In this document: positions 1 through 8,356 of the stretch, one piece after another | Layout of the letters: the number at the start of each line of letters is the position of its first letter | How positions within the stretch are numbered: the first letter of the stretch is position 1 | Origin: PALSA-505 sp963699015 | Lineage (GTDB): Bacteria > Actinomycetota > Actinomycetes > Streptosporangiales > Streptosporangiaceae | Reading direction: 5' to 3' | NCBI GenBank assembly: GCA_963699015.1 | Contig: CAVOSX010000002.1 | Location: 62,001-126,000 of the forward strand | Length of the DNA: 64,000 bases | Notes under the pieces: model-generated | The model's input: the letters and a program-made list of their open reading frames with translations, nothing else | Told to the model about the DNA's origin: nothing | Databases searched by the model: none | Translations under genes and position numbers: made by a program

Positions 1-576
1 CTGCTGGCCGAGCTGGGCCGGCCGGCGAACGTCTCGGTGGCCCGCGCCCCGGCGGCCGGGGCCGGCCAGCCCGAAGCCGAGGAGGCTGCGGCGGCGCGGC
101 CGGGCTGGGAGGCGGGAGCGCAGGCGCTGCGCGAGGCGGCCCGGCGGCAGTCGGCCTACGTGATCGTGCCCGAAGACCCGCTGGCCGGCGTGGCGGCGGC
201 GTGGCGGGCGATGTGGGACGTTGCGGGCGGCCCTGGCGGGGCAGCGCGATTCGAGCAGTGCGCCGCGGAGGCTCTCGCGGCCTGGCGGGCCAAGCGGTTC
301 GACCTGCCCGACTACTACCTGATCATGGTGGCGGCGGCGCCGGACGAGGCCGCCCCTGACCTGTACCTGGGGCCGCTGCGGGCCGCCAGGCCGCGCCGCG
401 CCGTCGTCGCCGGGATCGCCGGCCTGCCCGGACAGGCGGCCCGCGTGCTGGACACGCTCAGGTCGCTGGAGCACGGGCCGTGGTGGCCGCCGCTTGACGA
501 GCTTATCGACGCCGCCCGCCACTTCTACGCCGGCGGCCTGGCCGAGACGCAACCTGCCCCCCCTAGCCGAGCCTGA
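1..576 (+). CDS. C-terminal part of a protein of unknown function (truncated by window edge)
   Basis: The frame is open from base 1, so the gene begins upstream and only the last 191 residues are visible. They are Ala/Arg-rich and soluble-looking with no membrane segment. A block around residues 60-150 (YVIVPEDPLAG, WRAMWDV, LPDYYLIMVAAAP) looks like a folded domain, but I do not recognise the family. The end overlaps the end of the convergent glycosidase gene by 14 bases. A GTG at 37 could serve as a start, but no ribosome binding site precedes it, so a longer upstream gene is preferred. Confidence 0.5.
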   Translation: MLAELGRPANVSVARAPAAGAGQPEAEEAAAARPGWEAGAQALREAARRQSAYVIVPEDPLAGVAAAWRAMWDVAGGPGGAARFEQCAAEALAAWRAKRFDLPDYYLIMVAAAPDEAAPDLYLGPLRAARPRRAVVAGIAGLPGQAARVLDTLRSLEHGPWWPPLDELIDAARHFYAGGLAETQPAPPSRA

Positions 577-2095
577 CGATGGCCGCGGTGGCGGCCTTGA
601 CGATCAGGCTGATTCCCGCCCGCGGATCGGCAGCCAGCGGACTCCATTCCCCGTTCCAGGCGCTGCCGCCGGTGATCTCGGCGCCGCCGAGGGTGGCGCC
701 GGCTCCCCCGGCGTCTCCCGGCTGTCCGCCGGCGAGGGTCATGAGCTGCGCCCCCTGCCCCCCGGGGCCGGACGGGATGATCGTCACGGCCGCATCTGCC
801 GCGCTCGCGCCGTGTGTCTTGTTGATGACCGTGACGTAGTCCCCGCCCGCTGCGCCGGCGCAGTAGGCGGTCAGGTTGATGCCATCCGGATTCTGGATCC
901 GGATGGGCTTGACCTGCCCGGCCGAGCCGAGGGTGAACGCTTTGATGCCGTATCCCTTCGGGTTGATCACGTAGCCCCCGCCGCCGGCCGGATCGGGCAC
1001 GATCGTGTCCGTCCAGAGCCACCGCTTGTTGTGGAAATTCACCCCCGCGGCGCCGTGGGCGGCGAACCAGTGCAGGTGATCCAGCGCCCACAGCGCCGAG
1101 GCGAAAGCGTTGCTGGCTCCCGGAACGCCGACGAGGTAGTCGTTGGATTCGGTGAGCCGGTAGGGCAGGCCGGTCGCGACCACCGGGGCGAGGTTGTTCT
1201 CATAGAGCCAGGGATAGGGGATGTACGTGCTGTTCGCCGGCTGCGTCCCGATCTCGGCGTCGTTCACCCACTGGGGAGACAGCATGTTGCTGATCGCCTG
1301 CTCCGCGGTCGTCTGTCCGGGTGAACCCCCCACGTAGTAATGCTGGGAGACCTCTACTATCCGGCCCGTGTCCCGTTCATCACGGGCAAGCCGTTCGGCC
1401 CACGACACCCCGCGGTCAGGATCGGGAGTGTAGGTCTTCTTGGTGTAGGCGCCCGTGTCCGGGCCGGACAACGGCGCTCCCGGCGCCGCGGCCGCGATCG
1501 CGTCGGCAATGCTCCGCCACCGGGCCTGGTAGGACGGGTACGCACTGCCCGGCACGCCGGACAGCTCCTCGTAGATCGCCGGGTCCAGCCGATGGCCCTG
1601 GTAGCTGTGGGAGGCATGCCAGTCCGGCTCGTTGCCGATGGCGAAGCTGGACACAGTGTCCCGGTGGCGACTCCAGATGTGCGCGGCGGCCTGGGCATGG
1701 AGCGTTTTCAGGTCGCCGGCGGGCTGGGCAGCGGGGCTGAGCAGGCGCAGCGAGTAGACGACCTTCACCCCGGCCGCTGCGGCGAACGCAAACAGGCTGT
1801 CGATTCCGGCGAAGCCGTCGCTGCCCGTGCCCGCCGGGATCAGCTGATCGACCGTGCCCCCGCCGATGCGAAGGTTGCGCAGGCCCGCATTGCGGAACAG
1901 GGTGATGAGCGAATGGTCGTCCGGGCTGAACATGTCGCCCGACACGCCGGCGTTCCCGCCGGTGAGCGGGCCCCGCTCGAAACTCAGCCCGGCGAAATCA
2001 GCAGGGATGACCGGACCCGCAGGCCCGGCGCCGACAGTGACCGTCACCGGATGAGCGGCCGGCCCGGCGCCCTGCTGCGGGCCGGAGGACGTCAT
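563..2095 (-). CDS. GH79-like glycoside hydrolase (beta-glucuronidase/heparanase type)
   Basis: A 510-residue protein resembling family 79 retaining glycosidases: a (beta/alpha)8 barrel followed by a C-terminal beta-sandwich. The putative acid/base sits in GNEPDW (Glu156) and the putative nucleophile in LTESNDY (Glu316), about 160 residues apart as expected for this clan. The C-terminal 100 residues form the beta domain. The frame stays open 47 codons upstream, but that extension (rich in His, Arg and Pro) does not look like protein, so I start at the Met before SSGPQQ. No signal peptide is evident from this start, which is unusual for such an enzyme; the real N-terminus could differ. Substrate is inferred only as a glucuronide-type sugar. 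It is divergent from the next gene. Confidence 0.75.
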   Translation of the reverse strand: MTSSGPQQGAGPAAHPVTVTVGAGPAGPVIPADFAGLSFERGPLTGGNAGVSGDMFSPDDHSLITLFRNAGLRNLRIGGGTVDQLIPAGTGSDGFAGIDSLFAFAAAAGVKVVYSLRLLSPAAQPAGDLKTLHAQAAAHIWSRHRDTVSSFAIGNEPDWHASHSYQGHRLDPAIYEELSGVPGSAYPSYQARWRSIADAIAAAAPGAPLSGPDTGAYTKKTYTPDPDRGVSWAERLARDERDTGRIVEVSQHYYVGGSPGQTTAEQAISNMLSPQWVNDAEIGTQPANSTYIPYPWLYENNLAPVVATGLPYRLTESNDYLVGVPGASNAFASALWALDHLHWFAAHGAAGVNFHNKRWLWTDTIVPDPAGGGGYVINPKGYGIKAFTLGSAGQVKPIRIQNPDGINLTAYCAGAAGGDYVTVINKTHGASAADAAVTIIPSGPGGQGAQLMTLAGGQPGDAGGAGATLGGAEITGGSAWNGEWSPLAADPRAGISLIVKAATAAIVRLG

Positions 2096-2250
2096 CAGCG
2101 GCCTTCCGGCCGCGGCCGGAAGCTGGGTGCGCCACCACGCGTCATGATCAGCATGATCAAGTGGTCCCCGGGGCGGAGCTAACCTAACCGGCCCAGCGCG
2201 TGGATGTTCGCTAGGCTCGGCTTCCTCACCCTGCACCGAAGGAGCATGGC

Positions 2251-2697
2251 ATGACGACGAAGGCCGCCTTTTCGCCGGAGGAATGGAAGACGGTACGCGA
2301 GGGCCCGCCCACCGCCGGCATGATCGTGGTCACGGCGGCGCGCGGCGGGACGTTCCGTGAGACGATCGCGATGTCGAAGGCCTATGTCGAGGCGCGCTCC
2401 CAGCACGGCGAGAGCGAGCTCCTCGACGAGATCGTGGCGGCCAAGCCGGAAGTGGATCACACCCGGTACCACTCCGCCGAGGAACTCAGGGATAGCGGGC
2501 TCGCGCACCTGCGCGGCGCGGTGGCGCTGGTCGAGGCCAAGGCGACGGCCGCGGAACTCGACGACTACCGGCGCTTTGTCCTCACCCTGGCGAACAAGGT
2601 CGCGGCCGCGCACCGGGAAGCGGGGCAGAGCGTGAGCCCGGCCGAGACCGAGGCCATCCAGCAGATCACGACCGCGCTCGGCGCGGACGGTTCCTGA
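2251..2697 (+). CDS. Conserved hypothetical all-alpha protein (148 aa)
   Basis: A small acidic protein, well supported by an AAGGAG ribosome binding site 7 bases before the ATG. The N-terminus (FSPEEWKTVREGPPTAGMIVVTA) is a pattern I associate with short actinobacterial conserved proteins of unknown role; the rest is predicted amphipathic helix (AYVEARSQHGESELLDEIV, AELDDYRRFVLTLANKVAAA). There is no signal peptide or membrane segment. It ends inside the end of the convergent hypX gene with a 32-base overlap. No function can be assigned; a TerB-like helical fold is a guess. Confidence 0.75.
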   Translation: MTTKAAFSPEEWKTVREGPPTAGMIVVTAARGGTFRETIAMSKAYVEARSQHGESELLDEIVAAKPEVDHTRYHSAEELRDSGLAHLRGAVALVEAKATAAELDDYRRFVLTLANKVAAAHREAGQSVSPAETEAIQQITTALGADGS

Positions 2698-4417
2698 GCC
2701 GGTCCGGGCCGCGCCCGCGAGGACGGGGGCGAGCGAGGTGCGGCGGGGTTCGCGTCGGCTTGTGCTTGTAGACGAAGGCCCTGCGCAGCCGGGGGTAGGC
2801 CTCGCGCGGATCGAAGAAGTTCCGGCTCATGATGGCCAGCTCTGCCTGCCGGTAGGCGTGCAGCGGCTGAACCGCGGTGGCCGCGCTGAGCTGCCGTGCC
2901 TTCGCGGCCAGCCGCTGCGGGCAGTCCGGGCGGCGGGCCAGCCTCTCGGCCATGCCGGTGACCTGGGCGCGATAGCTGGCCGCTCCGCCCGCGATCACCC
3001 GGTCGATCAGGCCGGACGCCGCGGCCGACGCGGGACTGACCGGCAGGCATGCGTCGGTGAGCCGGGCCGCCTGTTCCGCGCCGACCCGGCGGGGCAGGGT
3101 GTAGGTCCAGTACTCCGAGCCGTGCAGGCCCATGAGCCGGTAATGCGGGTTGAGTACCGCGCCGTCCCGGCACCAGACCTCGTCGGCGGCGAGCGCGAGC
3201 ATCAGCCCTCCGGCCGCGGCGTTGCCGGCCAGGGCGGCCACCGTGAGCTGCTCGGTGGTGGTCAGGATCGCCTCCACCAGGTCGTTGATCGCGTTGATGT
3301 TGCGCCAGGACTCTGCCGCGGGATCACCGGCCGCCTCGATCACGTTCAGGTGGATGCCGTTGGAGAAGACGTCCCTGGGCCCGCCGAGCACGATCACCCG
3401 CACCGGACGGCGCTGAGCGTGCCGGTAGGCGGCCAGCAGCCTGCGGCATTGCCCGGTGCTCATGGCGCCGCCGGGAAACGAGAACTCTAGGTAGCCGACG
3501 CCGGCTGATTCGCGGTAGCTGACCTCCTGGTAGGTACGCCGGCCCGGCGGCGCCGTCAGCGGCGCGACGGCGCGCGGCACAGCGGCGGCGCGGTCGCCGA
3601 GCGCCAGCGTGGCCGGCAGCTTGAAGGTCGCCGGACCGCCCGGCGCCGGGCGACGCCGCAACTGCGGGATCCAGACCGCGCCGTCCGCGGTCGCCCGGCA
3701 GATCGCGCCGTCCCGGCGGGCCACGATCGCCCCCGGATCACCACGCAGCTGATCTTCCTCGTAGCCGCCGAACAGGAAATACTCGGTGCCGCCGATCACG
3801 TCGAGGACCCCGGGCCTGGAATCGGCGGCGCGCAGCCTGGCCAGCACCGAGGTCGTGGGCTCGGCCTGCCAGTCGATCCTGCGGTGCTCCTGGCGGCAGG
3901 GCGGCCGCAGCCTGCCGGTGACGCCGGGACGGCTGTAGTCCAGCGGCTCGGGCCGGTACCCGCCCGCCTCGAACCGCGTGACCGCCAGCAGCAGGGCATC
4001 CAGCGCCGCGTCGGCCACCTCGGTCCGGTACAGCGAGCCCTTCGAGCTGCGGGGCATCGTGAAATCCGCGCTGGCCCAGATGTCGCCCGCGTCCATCTCG
4101 GCATTCGCCTGCAGGATGGTGACCCCCCAGCGGCCGGCGCCCTCCGTGATCGCCCAGTCGAGGGATGAGGGACCGCGGTCGCCCGGGGGCCCGGGATGGA
4201 CGATGAAGCACGGGCGGGCCGACCAGATGTCGGCGGGAATCGCGGTGGTGAGCATCGGCGCGACGATCAGGTGCGGGTCGAAGCGGCGGACCGCCCCGCG
4301 CATCACCTCATCGCCGAGCGCGAGCTCGACCGATACCTCGTGGCCGCGGTCGGCCAGCTCGACATGGACCCGCTGGGTCATGCTGTTGTAAGCGCTCGAT
4401 ATCAGCAGAATGCGCAT
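2666..4417 (-). CDS. hypX: Hydrogenase maturation factor HypX/HoxX
   Basis: A 583-residue two-domain protein, the normal size for HypX. Residues 1 to about 250 are a formyl-transferase (Met-tRNA formyltransferase-like) domain starting MRILLISSAYNSMTQRV, with the HPGPPGDRGP block near His74 and the MDAGDIWA block near residue 108. Residues from about 300 are an enoyl-CoA hydratase/isomerase-like domain (FSNGIHLN, AGNAAAGGLM). In the known pathway HypX takes the formyl group of N10-formyl-tetrahydrofolate through formyl-CoA to carbon monoxide, which becomes the CO ligand of [NiFe] hydrogenases made in air. No hydrogenase or other hyp gene is visible nearby, so it is an orphan here and its partner enzyme must lie elsewhere. 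Confidence 0.88.
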   Translation of the reverse strand: MRILLISSAYNSMTQRVHVELADRGHEVSVELALGDEVMRGAVRRFDPHLIVAPMLTTAIPADIWSARPCFIVHPGPPGDRGPSSLDWAITEGAGRWGVTILQANAEMDAGDIWASADFTMPRSSKGSLYRTEVADAALDALLLAVTRFEAGGYRPEPLDYSRPGVTGRLRPPCRQEHRRIDWQAEPTTSVLARLRAADSRPGVLDVIGGTEYFLFGGYEEDQLRGDPGAIVARRDGAICRATADGAVWIPQLRRRPAPGGPATFKLPATLALGDRAAAVPRAVAPLTAPPGRRTYQEVSYRESAGVGYLEFSFPGGAMSTGQCRRLLAAYRHAQRRPVRVIVLGGPRDVFSNGIHLNVIEAAGDPAAESWRNINAINDLVEAILTTTEQLTVAALAGNAAAGGLMLALAADEVWCRDGAVLNPHYRLMGLHGSEYWTYTLPRRVGAEQAARLTDACLPVSPASAAASGLIDRVIAGGAASYRAQVTGMAERLARRPDCPQRLAAKARQLSAATAVQPLHAYRQAELAIMSRNFFDPREAYPRLRRAFVYKHKPTRTPPHLARPRPRGRGPDRLRNRPRRARS

Positions 4418-4571
4418 GTGCGTCCCCCGTGCCCCGGCCGGCGCGCCCCCCGTGGTGTCCGCGCGCGTCCGTCATGCAGGTACAGAGTGCGGGATGCCGG
4501 ATTCAGATACACCCGGCCGGCCGGGTCGCCCGGCCGGAACGCCAGGGAACCAGGCTGGTGGCCCGGGACGC

Positions 4572-4607
4572 GAGCAAGCCCCGGCCCATGCGGGCCGGGG
4601 CTTGCTC
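4572..4607 (-). terminator. Strong perfect hairpin after the LysM/Rpf-like gene
   Basis: A perfect 16-base-pair inverted repeat (GAGCAAGCCCCGGCCC with its complement) around a four-base loop lies just downstream of the minus-strand stop at 4618. There is no long T run on either side, as is common for actinomycete terminators. It also separates this gene from the start of hypX. Confidence 0.7.
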
Positions 4608-4617
4608 GTCGGGCGAT

Positions 4618-5268
4618 CTAGCAGCCGTCGTAAGCCGACCACGGGCTCGACCCGGCCCGCGCGTACTCCTTGGCGAACGCGGCGTTCTGCACCGACACCG
4701 GCGCATCCTGGGGGTTCCCGGAGTATCCGAGCGACTGCCAGGTGGACGGCATGAAGCCGTACAGGCCGCCCGCACCGGTGGAGCCGTTGACCGCCGAGGC
4801 GTTGCCGCCGCTCTCGGCCTGGATCACGCAGTTCTGGAAGCTGCCCGACGAGGCGCTGTAGCTCCCCGTGGACGTGACCGGAGCTGACGCGACCGGAGCC
4901 GGGGCGGCCGCCGCGGCCGGCGCGGACGCGGCGGGCGCCGCGGCGGGCGCGGGCGCCGGGGCCGGGATCGCCGCCATCGCGGCCTTGGTGATCCACGGCT
5001 TCACCGGGCGGTGGTCCGGCAGGCTGAGCCGCTGTCCGACCCGGATGCTGGACGGGTTGTGCACGTGCTGCCGGTTGATCCACCACAGGGCGGGCCACCG
5101 GGCGGCGCTGCCGTACTCGTGCTTGCTGATCGAGCTCAGCGTGTCGCCGGGCCGGACCGTGACGTGGCGGCTGCCGTCGTGATGGTGAGCCGCAGCAGGA
5201 TGCATCGAAATCGTGACCGCTAGTGCGGTCTTGGCGACTCCGCCTGCTGCGATACTGGTGAATGTCAT
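4618..5268 (-). CDS. Secreted LysM plus Rpf/transglycosylase-like wall hydrolase
   Basis: A 216-residue exported protein. A short signal sequence (about residues 1-26, ending ...HPAAAHHH) is followed by a LysM peptidoglycan-binding motif (about 34-85, TVRPGDTLSSIS ... IRVGQRLSLP), a long Ala/Pro linker (about 96-135) and a C-terminal lysozyme-like domain containing the catalytic-type QAESGGN motif, GGLYGFMPSTWQSLGY and a terminal Cys paired with an earlier one. It should cleave peptidoglycan during growth or resuscitation. The start was chosen because GGAGGT lies 9 bases before this ATG, while two upstream in-frame Met codons have no such site. A long structured leader precedes it, and a strong hairpin follows. 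Confidence 0.85.
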   Translation of the reverse strand: MTFTSIAAGGVAKTALAVTISMHPAAAHHHDGSRHVTVRPGDTLSSISKHEYGSAARWPALWWINRQHVHNPSSIRVGQRLSLPDHRPVKPWITKAAMAAIPAPAPAPAAAPAASAPAAAAAPAPVASAPVTSTGSYSASSGSFQNCVIQAESGGNASAVNGSTGAGGLYGFMPSTWQSLGYSGNPQDAPVSVQNAAFAKEYARAGSSPWSAYDGC

Positions 5269-5299
5269 GGCTTGTTTACCTCCGAGGTTCCTTGCCATG

Positions 5300-5590
5300 C
5301 AAAGGCCCCGGCCACGTGCTGCTAACACGCTTGGCCGGGGCTGCCTGATCTACTCAGAGAGAGTCGTGATCTCACTCCCTGTGTTCATCTCGACGCTCCT
5401 CAGTGATCGGTTTCTCGTGCGTCGGCCAACGTATGCGCTTTTTGGCGGGAACGCCAAAACGGGATGAACCGCGCCTATCGCCCGGGTTCGCCTCCTGAGG
5501 CTGCGCCCGGGCCGTCGCGGCCGCCGTTCTCGCCATTCGTCACCCGCTGCCTGCCACGGTTCCTCCAGCGCCTGGAAAAGGATGTTTCCC
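5300..5590 (-). promoter_or_regulatory. Long structured 5' leader of the wall hydrolase gene; possible c-di-AMP (ydaO-type) riboswitch
   Basis: On the minus strand a roughly 290-base leader separates the likely promoter region from the wall-hydrolase start. It opens with GGAGGAACCG (around 5559-5568) followed by GGGTGA, both reminiscent of ydaO/c-di-AMP riboswitches, which are known to control rpf-type wall hydrolases in actinomycetes. GGAGGAACCG can also pair with CGGTTCATCC about 95 bases downstream. A second strong hairpin at 5307-5341 (CCCCGGCC stem) sits before the ribosome site and could be the expression switch. The typical 3' half of the ydaO core was not found, so the class is uncertain. 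Confidence 0.4.
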
Positions 5591-5776
5591 ATGATCAGGA
5601 AGGTGCTGGGCGTGTTGACGGCGGTCGCGGCCGCGAGTTCGGCGGCGGCTGGGGCCGCCGCCGCGGTGCGGGCTGGAACCGGGCACCGTTCGGGATATGA
5701 ACCTGTGCTGGATCAGGCGGATTTCGTGACGAAGATCACTCATCTCTGGTTCGCGCCGGCGGCCGCAGGACGCTGA
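5582..5776 (+). pseudogene. Short secreted protein, probably a truncated remnant
   Basis: A 64-residue reading frame with an AAAAGG-type ribosome site and a convincing signal peptide (MIRKVLGVLTAVAAASSAAAG). After it comes LDQADFVTKITHLWFAP, which resembles the start of the mature part of larger secreted proteins that begin DPADF.T.I.N.Y.P. The frame stops right there and I see no continuation in other frames, so it reads as the 5' stump of a lost gene. It lies opposite the leader of the wall hydrolase gene and could instead be a genuine tiny secreted peptide. Confidence 0.35.
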
Positions 5777-5903
5777 TCTGCGCGGCCACGGCGGTGATGG
5801 CCGGACCCGCTGGAATCGATTCCCCGGCGAGACATTCTCGCTAAAATGACCGGCGCGTCGGCGAAGATCGCCGGCCAGGAAGGCCAGGCAACCGCGGAGG
5901 CGA

Positions 5904-8015
5904 GTGACCGAGACCATGACGAGCAGCGCGGGACGAGCGGGCCTGGCGCGATCGCGCACATCGGGCCGGCCGGTCCTGTCCGGGCAGATCCCGCCCCTGG
6001 CCGGTTCGTACAGTCCGCGCCAGGAGACCGGCCTCGATCCCGCCAGCCTGCCGCCGGGCCGGACCACCGTACTGCTGCCGCCCGATGACGGCGCCGCCCG
6101 CAGCCTGGGCGGGCTGGGCGGCACCGGCAAGACTCATCTCGCCGCCACCGTGGCCCGTGGCTACCTCGATCACGCAGCGGCCGGCCTGGTGCTCTGGATT
6201 ACCGCCACCAGCCAGGACGCGGTCATCGGAAGCTACGCGCGGGCCTGGCACGATATGGGTATGCTGCCCCCGGCCGAGGGCCCGCAGCAGGCCGCCGCCC
6301 GGTTCCGGGACTGGCTGGCCAGCACCGACCAGCCCTGGCTCGTGGTGCTCGATGATCTCAGCGATGCCGGCACGCTCGAGGACTTGTGGCCGCGCGGCGC
6401 CGCAGGACGCGTGCTGGTCACCACCAACCGCCGGGACGCGGTGCAGCGGCCGGACTCGCATCTGACGATGGTGGGCGCGTTCAGCCCGCGCGAGGCACTG
6501 GGGTACTTGACCGAATGGCTGCGCACCGAACCCGACCAGCGGATCGGCGCGCCGGATCTCGCCACCGAGCTGGGCTTCCTGCCGATCGCGCTGGCCCAGG
6601 CCGCGGCCGTGATGACCGGCGCCAGCCTGGACTGCCGCGAGTACCGGGCACTGCTTGCCGAGCGCAAGTCCCAGCTGACCGCGGGCTCGGCCGATACGTA
6701 CGCGTCGATAGCGGCGGCCGCCTGGTCGCTGTCGGCCGAGTTCGCCGATCAGCTGGCGCCGGCCGGACTGGCCGGGCGGGCCCTGACCCTGATCTCGGTG
6801 CTCACCCCGCAGGGCATCCCCGCCGCGCTGCTGGGCAGTCAGGCCGCGCGCGCCTACCTGTCCGGATACCGGGAAGCGTTCGTTCCCGACGAGGCGCAGG
6901 CTCGCGGTGCCGTGCACAACCTGGCCCGGGCGGGCCTGGTGACCATCGATCCCGGCAGCGCCGCCCGTACGGTGCTGGCGCACGAGCTTGTCCAGACCCT
7001 GGCCCGGCAGGGCCTGTCCCCCGCCGAGCGCGACCAGGCGGTCCTGGCGGCGGCGGACGCGCTGGCCGAGGTCTGGTCCGGCCCGCCCCGGCCGGCCGAA
7101 GTCGAGCAATCTCTGCGTGACTGCGCCGCGAAGCTGCAGGAGATAGGCGGCACCGCGCTCTGGACGCCGCAGTGCCACCCGGCGCTGGTGCAGGCAGGGC
7201 AGAGCCTTGTCAGCAGCGGGCATTCGGGGCCTGCCATGGCCTACTGGCAGACGATGCTCGGCATCAGCCAGCGGCAGCTCGGGCCCCGGCACGCCCAGAC
7301 CGTACGGTTTCGCGACCTCCTCGGTAACGCATGCGGAACCTCGGAGCACCCCGGTGAGGCCATCGCCATGTACCGGGACGTGCTCACCCAGCTCGCGAGC
7401 ACAGAGGGCGCCTGCCACCCGGCCACGCTGGCCGCCCGGGCGAGCCTCGCCCGGGCCTACCACGCCGCCGACCGCGCGCAGGACGCCATCGACCTGACCG
7501 CGCAGACCGTCGCCGAATGCGAGCAGGTGCTCGGCGCCAGCCACCAGGACACGCTGGCCGCCCGGGGCAACCTCGCGGACAGCTACCTGGCGGCCGGGCG
7601 GGCCAAGGACGCCATCGACCTGCGCAAGCGCGCCCTATCCGAGCTGGACCGAGTGCAGGGGCCAGACCACCTCGACACGATCGCCGCCCGGGCCAGCCTC
7701 GCCCTGGCCTACCGCACGGCCAAGAAGCCCAAGGACGCGGTCAAGCATCACCGGCGTGCCCTCGCCGACCGGGAACGCGTGCAAGGCCCCTGGCACCGGG
7801 ACACGATCATCACCCGCCGCGAACTGGCGCTGTCCTACCACCTGGCCGGCAAGCTCGCCTATTCGGTCGCGCAATATGAGCGCGCGCTCGCCGACTGTCA
7901 CGAGGCTTTCGGGCCCGGGCACGCGCTCACCCGGGCCAGCCAGGAAGACCTGGACTTCGTCGCTTCCTACGCCATCGCCAAGCTCGGCATCGACCTGCGC
8001 ACCCCCGCGCAGTGA
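5904..8015 (+). CDS. STAND/NB-ARC ATPase with C-terminal TPR repeats
   Basis: A 703-residue signalling ATPase. The P-loop GLGGTGKT lies at about residues 70-77, Walker B WLVVLDD at 144-150 and a sensor TTNRR at 172-176, together an NB-ARC-type switch. A helical region follows, then from about residue 430 a series of roughly 42-residue tetratricopeptide repeats (recurring TLAARASLARAY..., DAIDL, LG..H..TL). Such proteins bind a ligand or partner with the repeats and oligomerise on ATP binding. There is no effector domain at the N-terminus, whose first 60 residues look unstructured. The start is GTG at 5904; ATG at 5916 is an alternative. The next small gene follows by 37 bases and may be co-transcribed. 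Confidence 0.85.
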   Translation: MTETMTSSAGRAGLARSRTSGRPVLSGQIPPLAGSYSPRQETGLDPASLPPGRTTVLLPPDDGAARSLGGLGGTGKTHLAATVARGYLDHAAAGLVLWITATSQDAVIGSYARAWHDMGMLPPAEGPQQAAARFRDWLASTDQPWLVVLDDLSDAGTLEDLWPRGAAGRVLVTTNRRDAVQRPDSHLTMVGAFSPREALGYLTEWLRTEPDQRIGAPDLATELGFLPIALAQAAAVMTGASLDCREYRALLAERKSQLTAGSADTYASIAAAAWSLSAEFADQLAPAGLAGRALTLISVLTPQGIPAALLGSQAARAYLSGYREAFVPDEAQARGAVHNLARAGLVTIDPGSAARTVLAHELVQTLARQGLSPAERDQAVLAAADALAEVWSGPPRPAEVEQSLRDCAAKLQEIGGTALWTPQCHPALVQAGQSLVSSGHSGPAMAYWQTMLGISQRQLGPRHAQTVRFRDLLGNACGTSEHPGEAIAMYRDVLTQLASTEGACHPATLAARASLARAYHAADRAQDAIDLTAQTVAECEQVLGASHQDTLAARGNLADSYLAAGRAKDAIDLRKRALSELDRVQGPDHLDTIAARASLALAYRTAKKPKDAVKHHRRALADRERVQGPWHRDTIITRRELALSYHLAGKLAYSVAQYERALADCHEAFGPGHALTRASQEDLDFVASYAIAKLGIDLRTPAQ

Positions 8016-8052
8016 CCAGGCGGCGGCGCCGGCGCTGCGGGATACTGGCGGC

Positions 8053-8304
8053 ATGGTTGACGACACCGCACGAGACCGGGCCATCTACCACGCGCTGAAG
8101 GCGGCCGACGAGGTCGCCGCGGCCCTGCAGGCCCACCTGATCGAGGAGCATGGCGCCGACCCGGAACGCGCCGCCGCGCAGGGCCCGGCCAGCAACTCGC
8201 TCAAGCTGCTCCGGCAGGCGCGCGAGCGCCTGGGCCACGGCCTGCGCGCCGTCGAAGCCGACATCATCGGCGCATCGGACGGAATCTCGCTGCGCAACAA
8301 CTAG
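8053..8304 (+). CDS. Small conserved helical protein (83 aa)
   Basis: A compact acidic protein beginning MVDDTARDRAIYHALKAADEV with two long amphipathic helices (about 5-32 and 48-70) and no membrane segment. It lies 37 bases after the STAND/TPR gene in the same direction, suggesting an operon and perhaps a partner role. The downstream gene is convergent. The family is unknown to me. A larger in-frame extension upstream would run into the preceding gene and lacks a ribosome site. Confidence 0.6.
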   Translation: MVDDTARDRAIYHALKAADEVAAALQAHLIEEHGADPERAAAQGPASNSLKLLRQARERLGHGLRAVEADIIGASDGISLRNN

Positions 8305-8356
8305 CCGCGCCGGGCCGCCCCGCGTCCCGGCGCCAGGCGTAAGCCAGGACCCGGTG

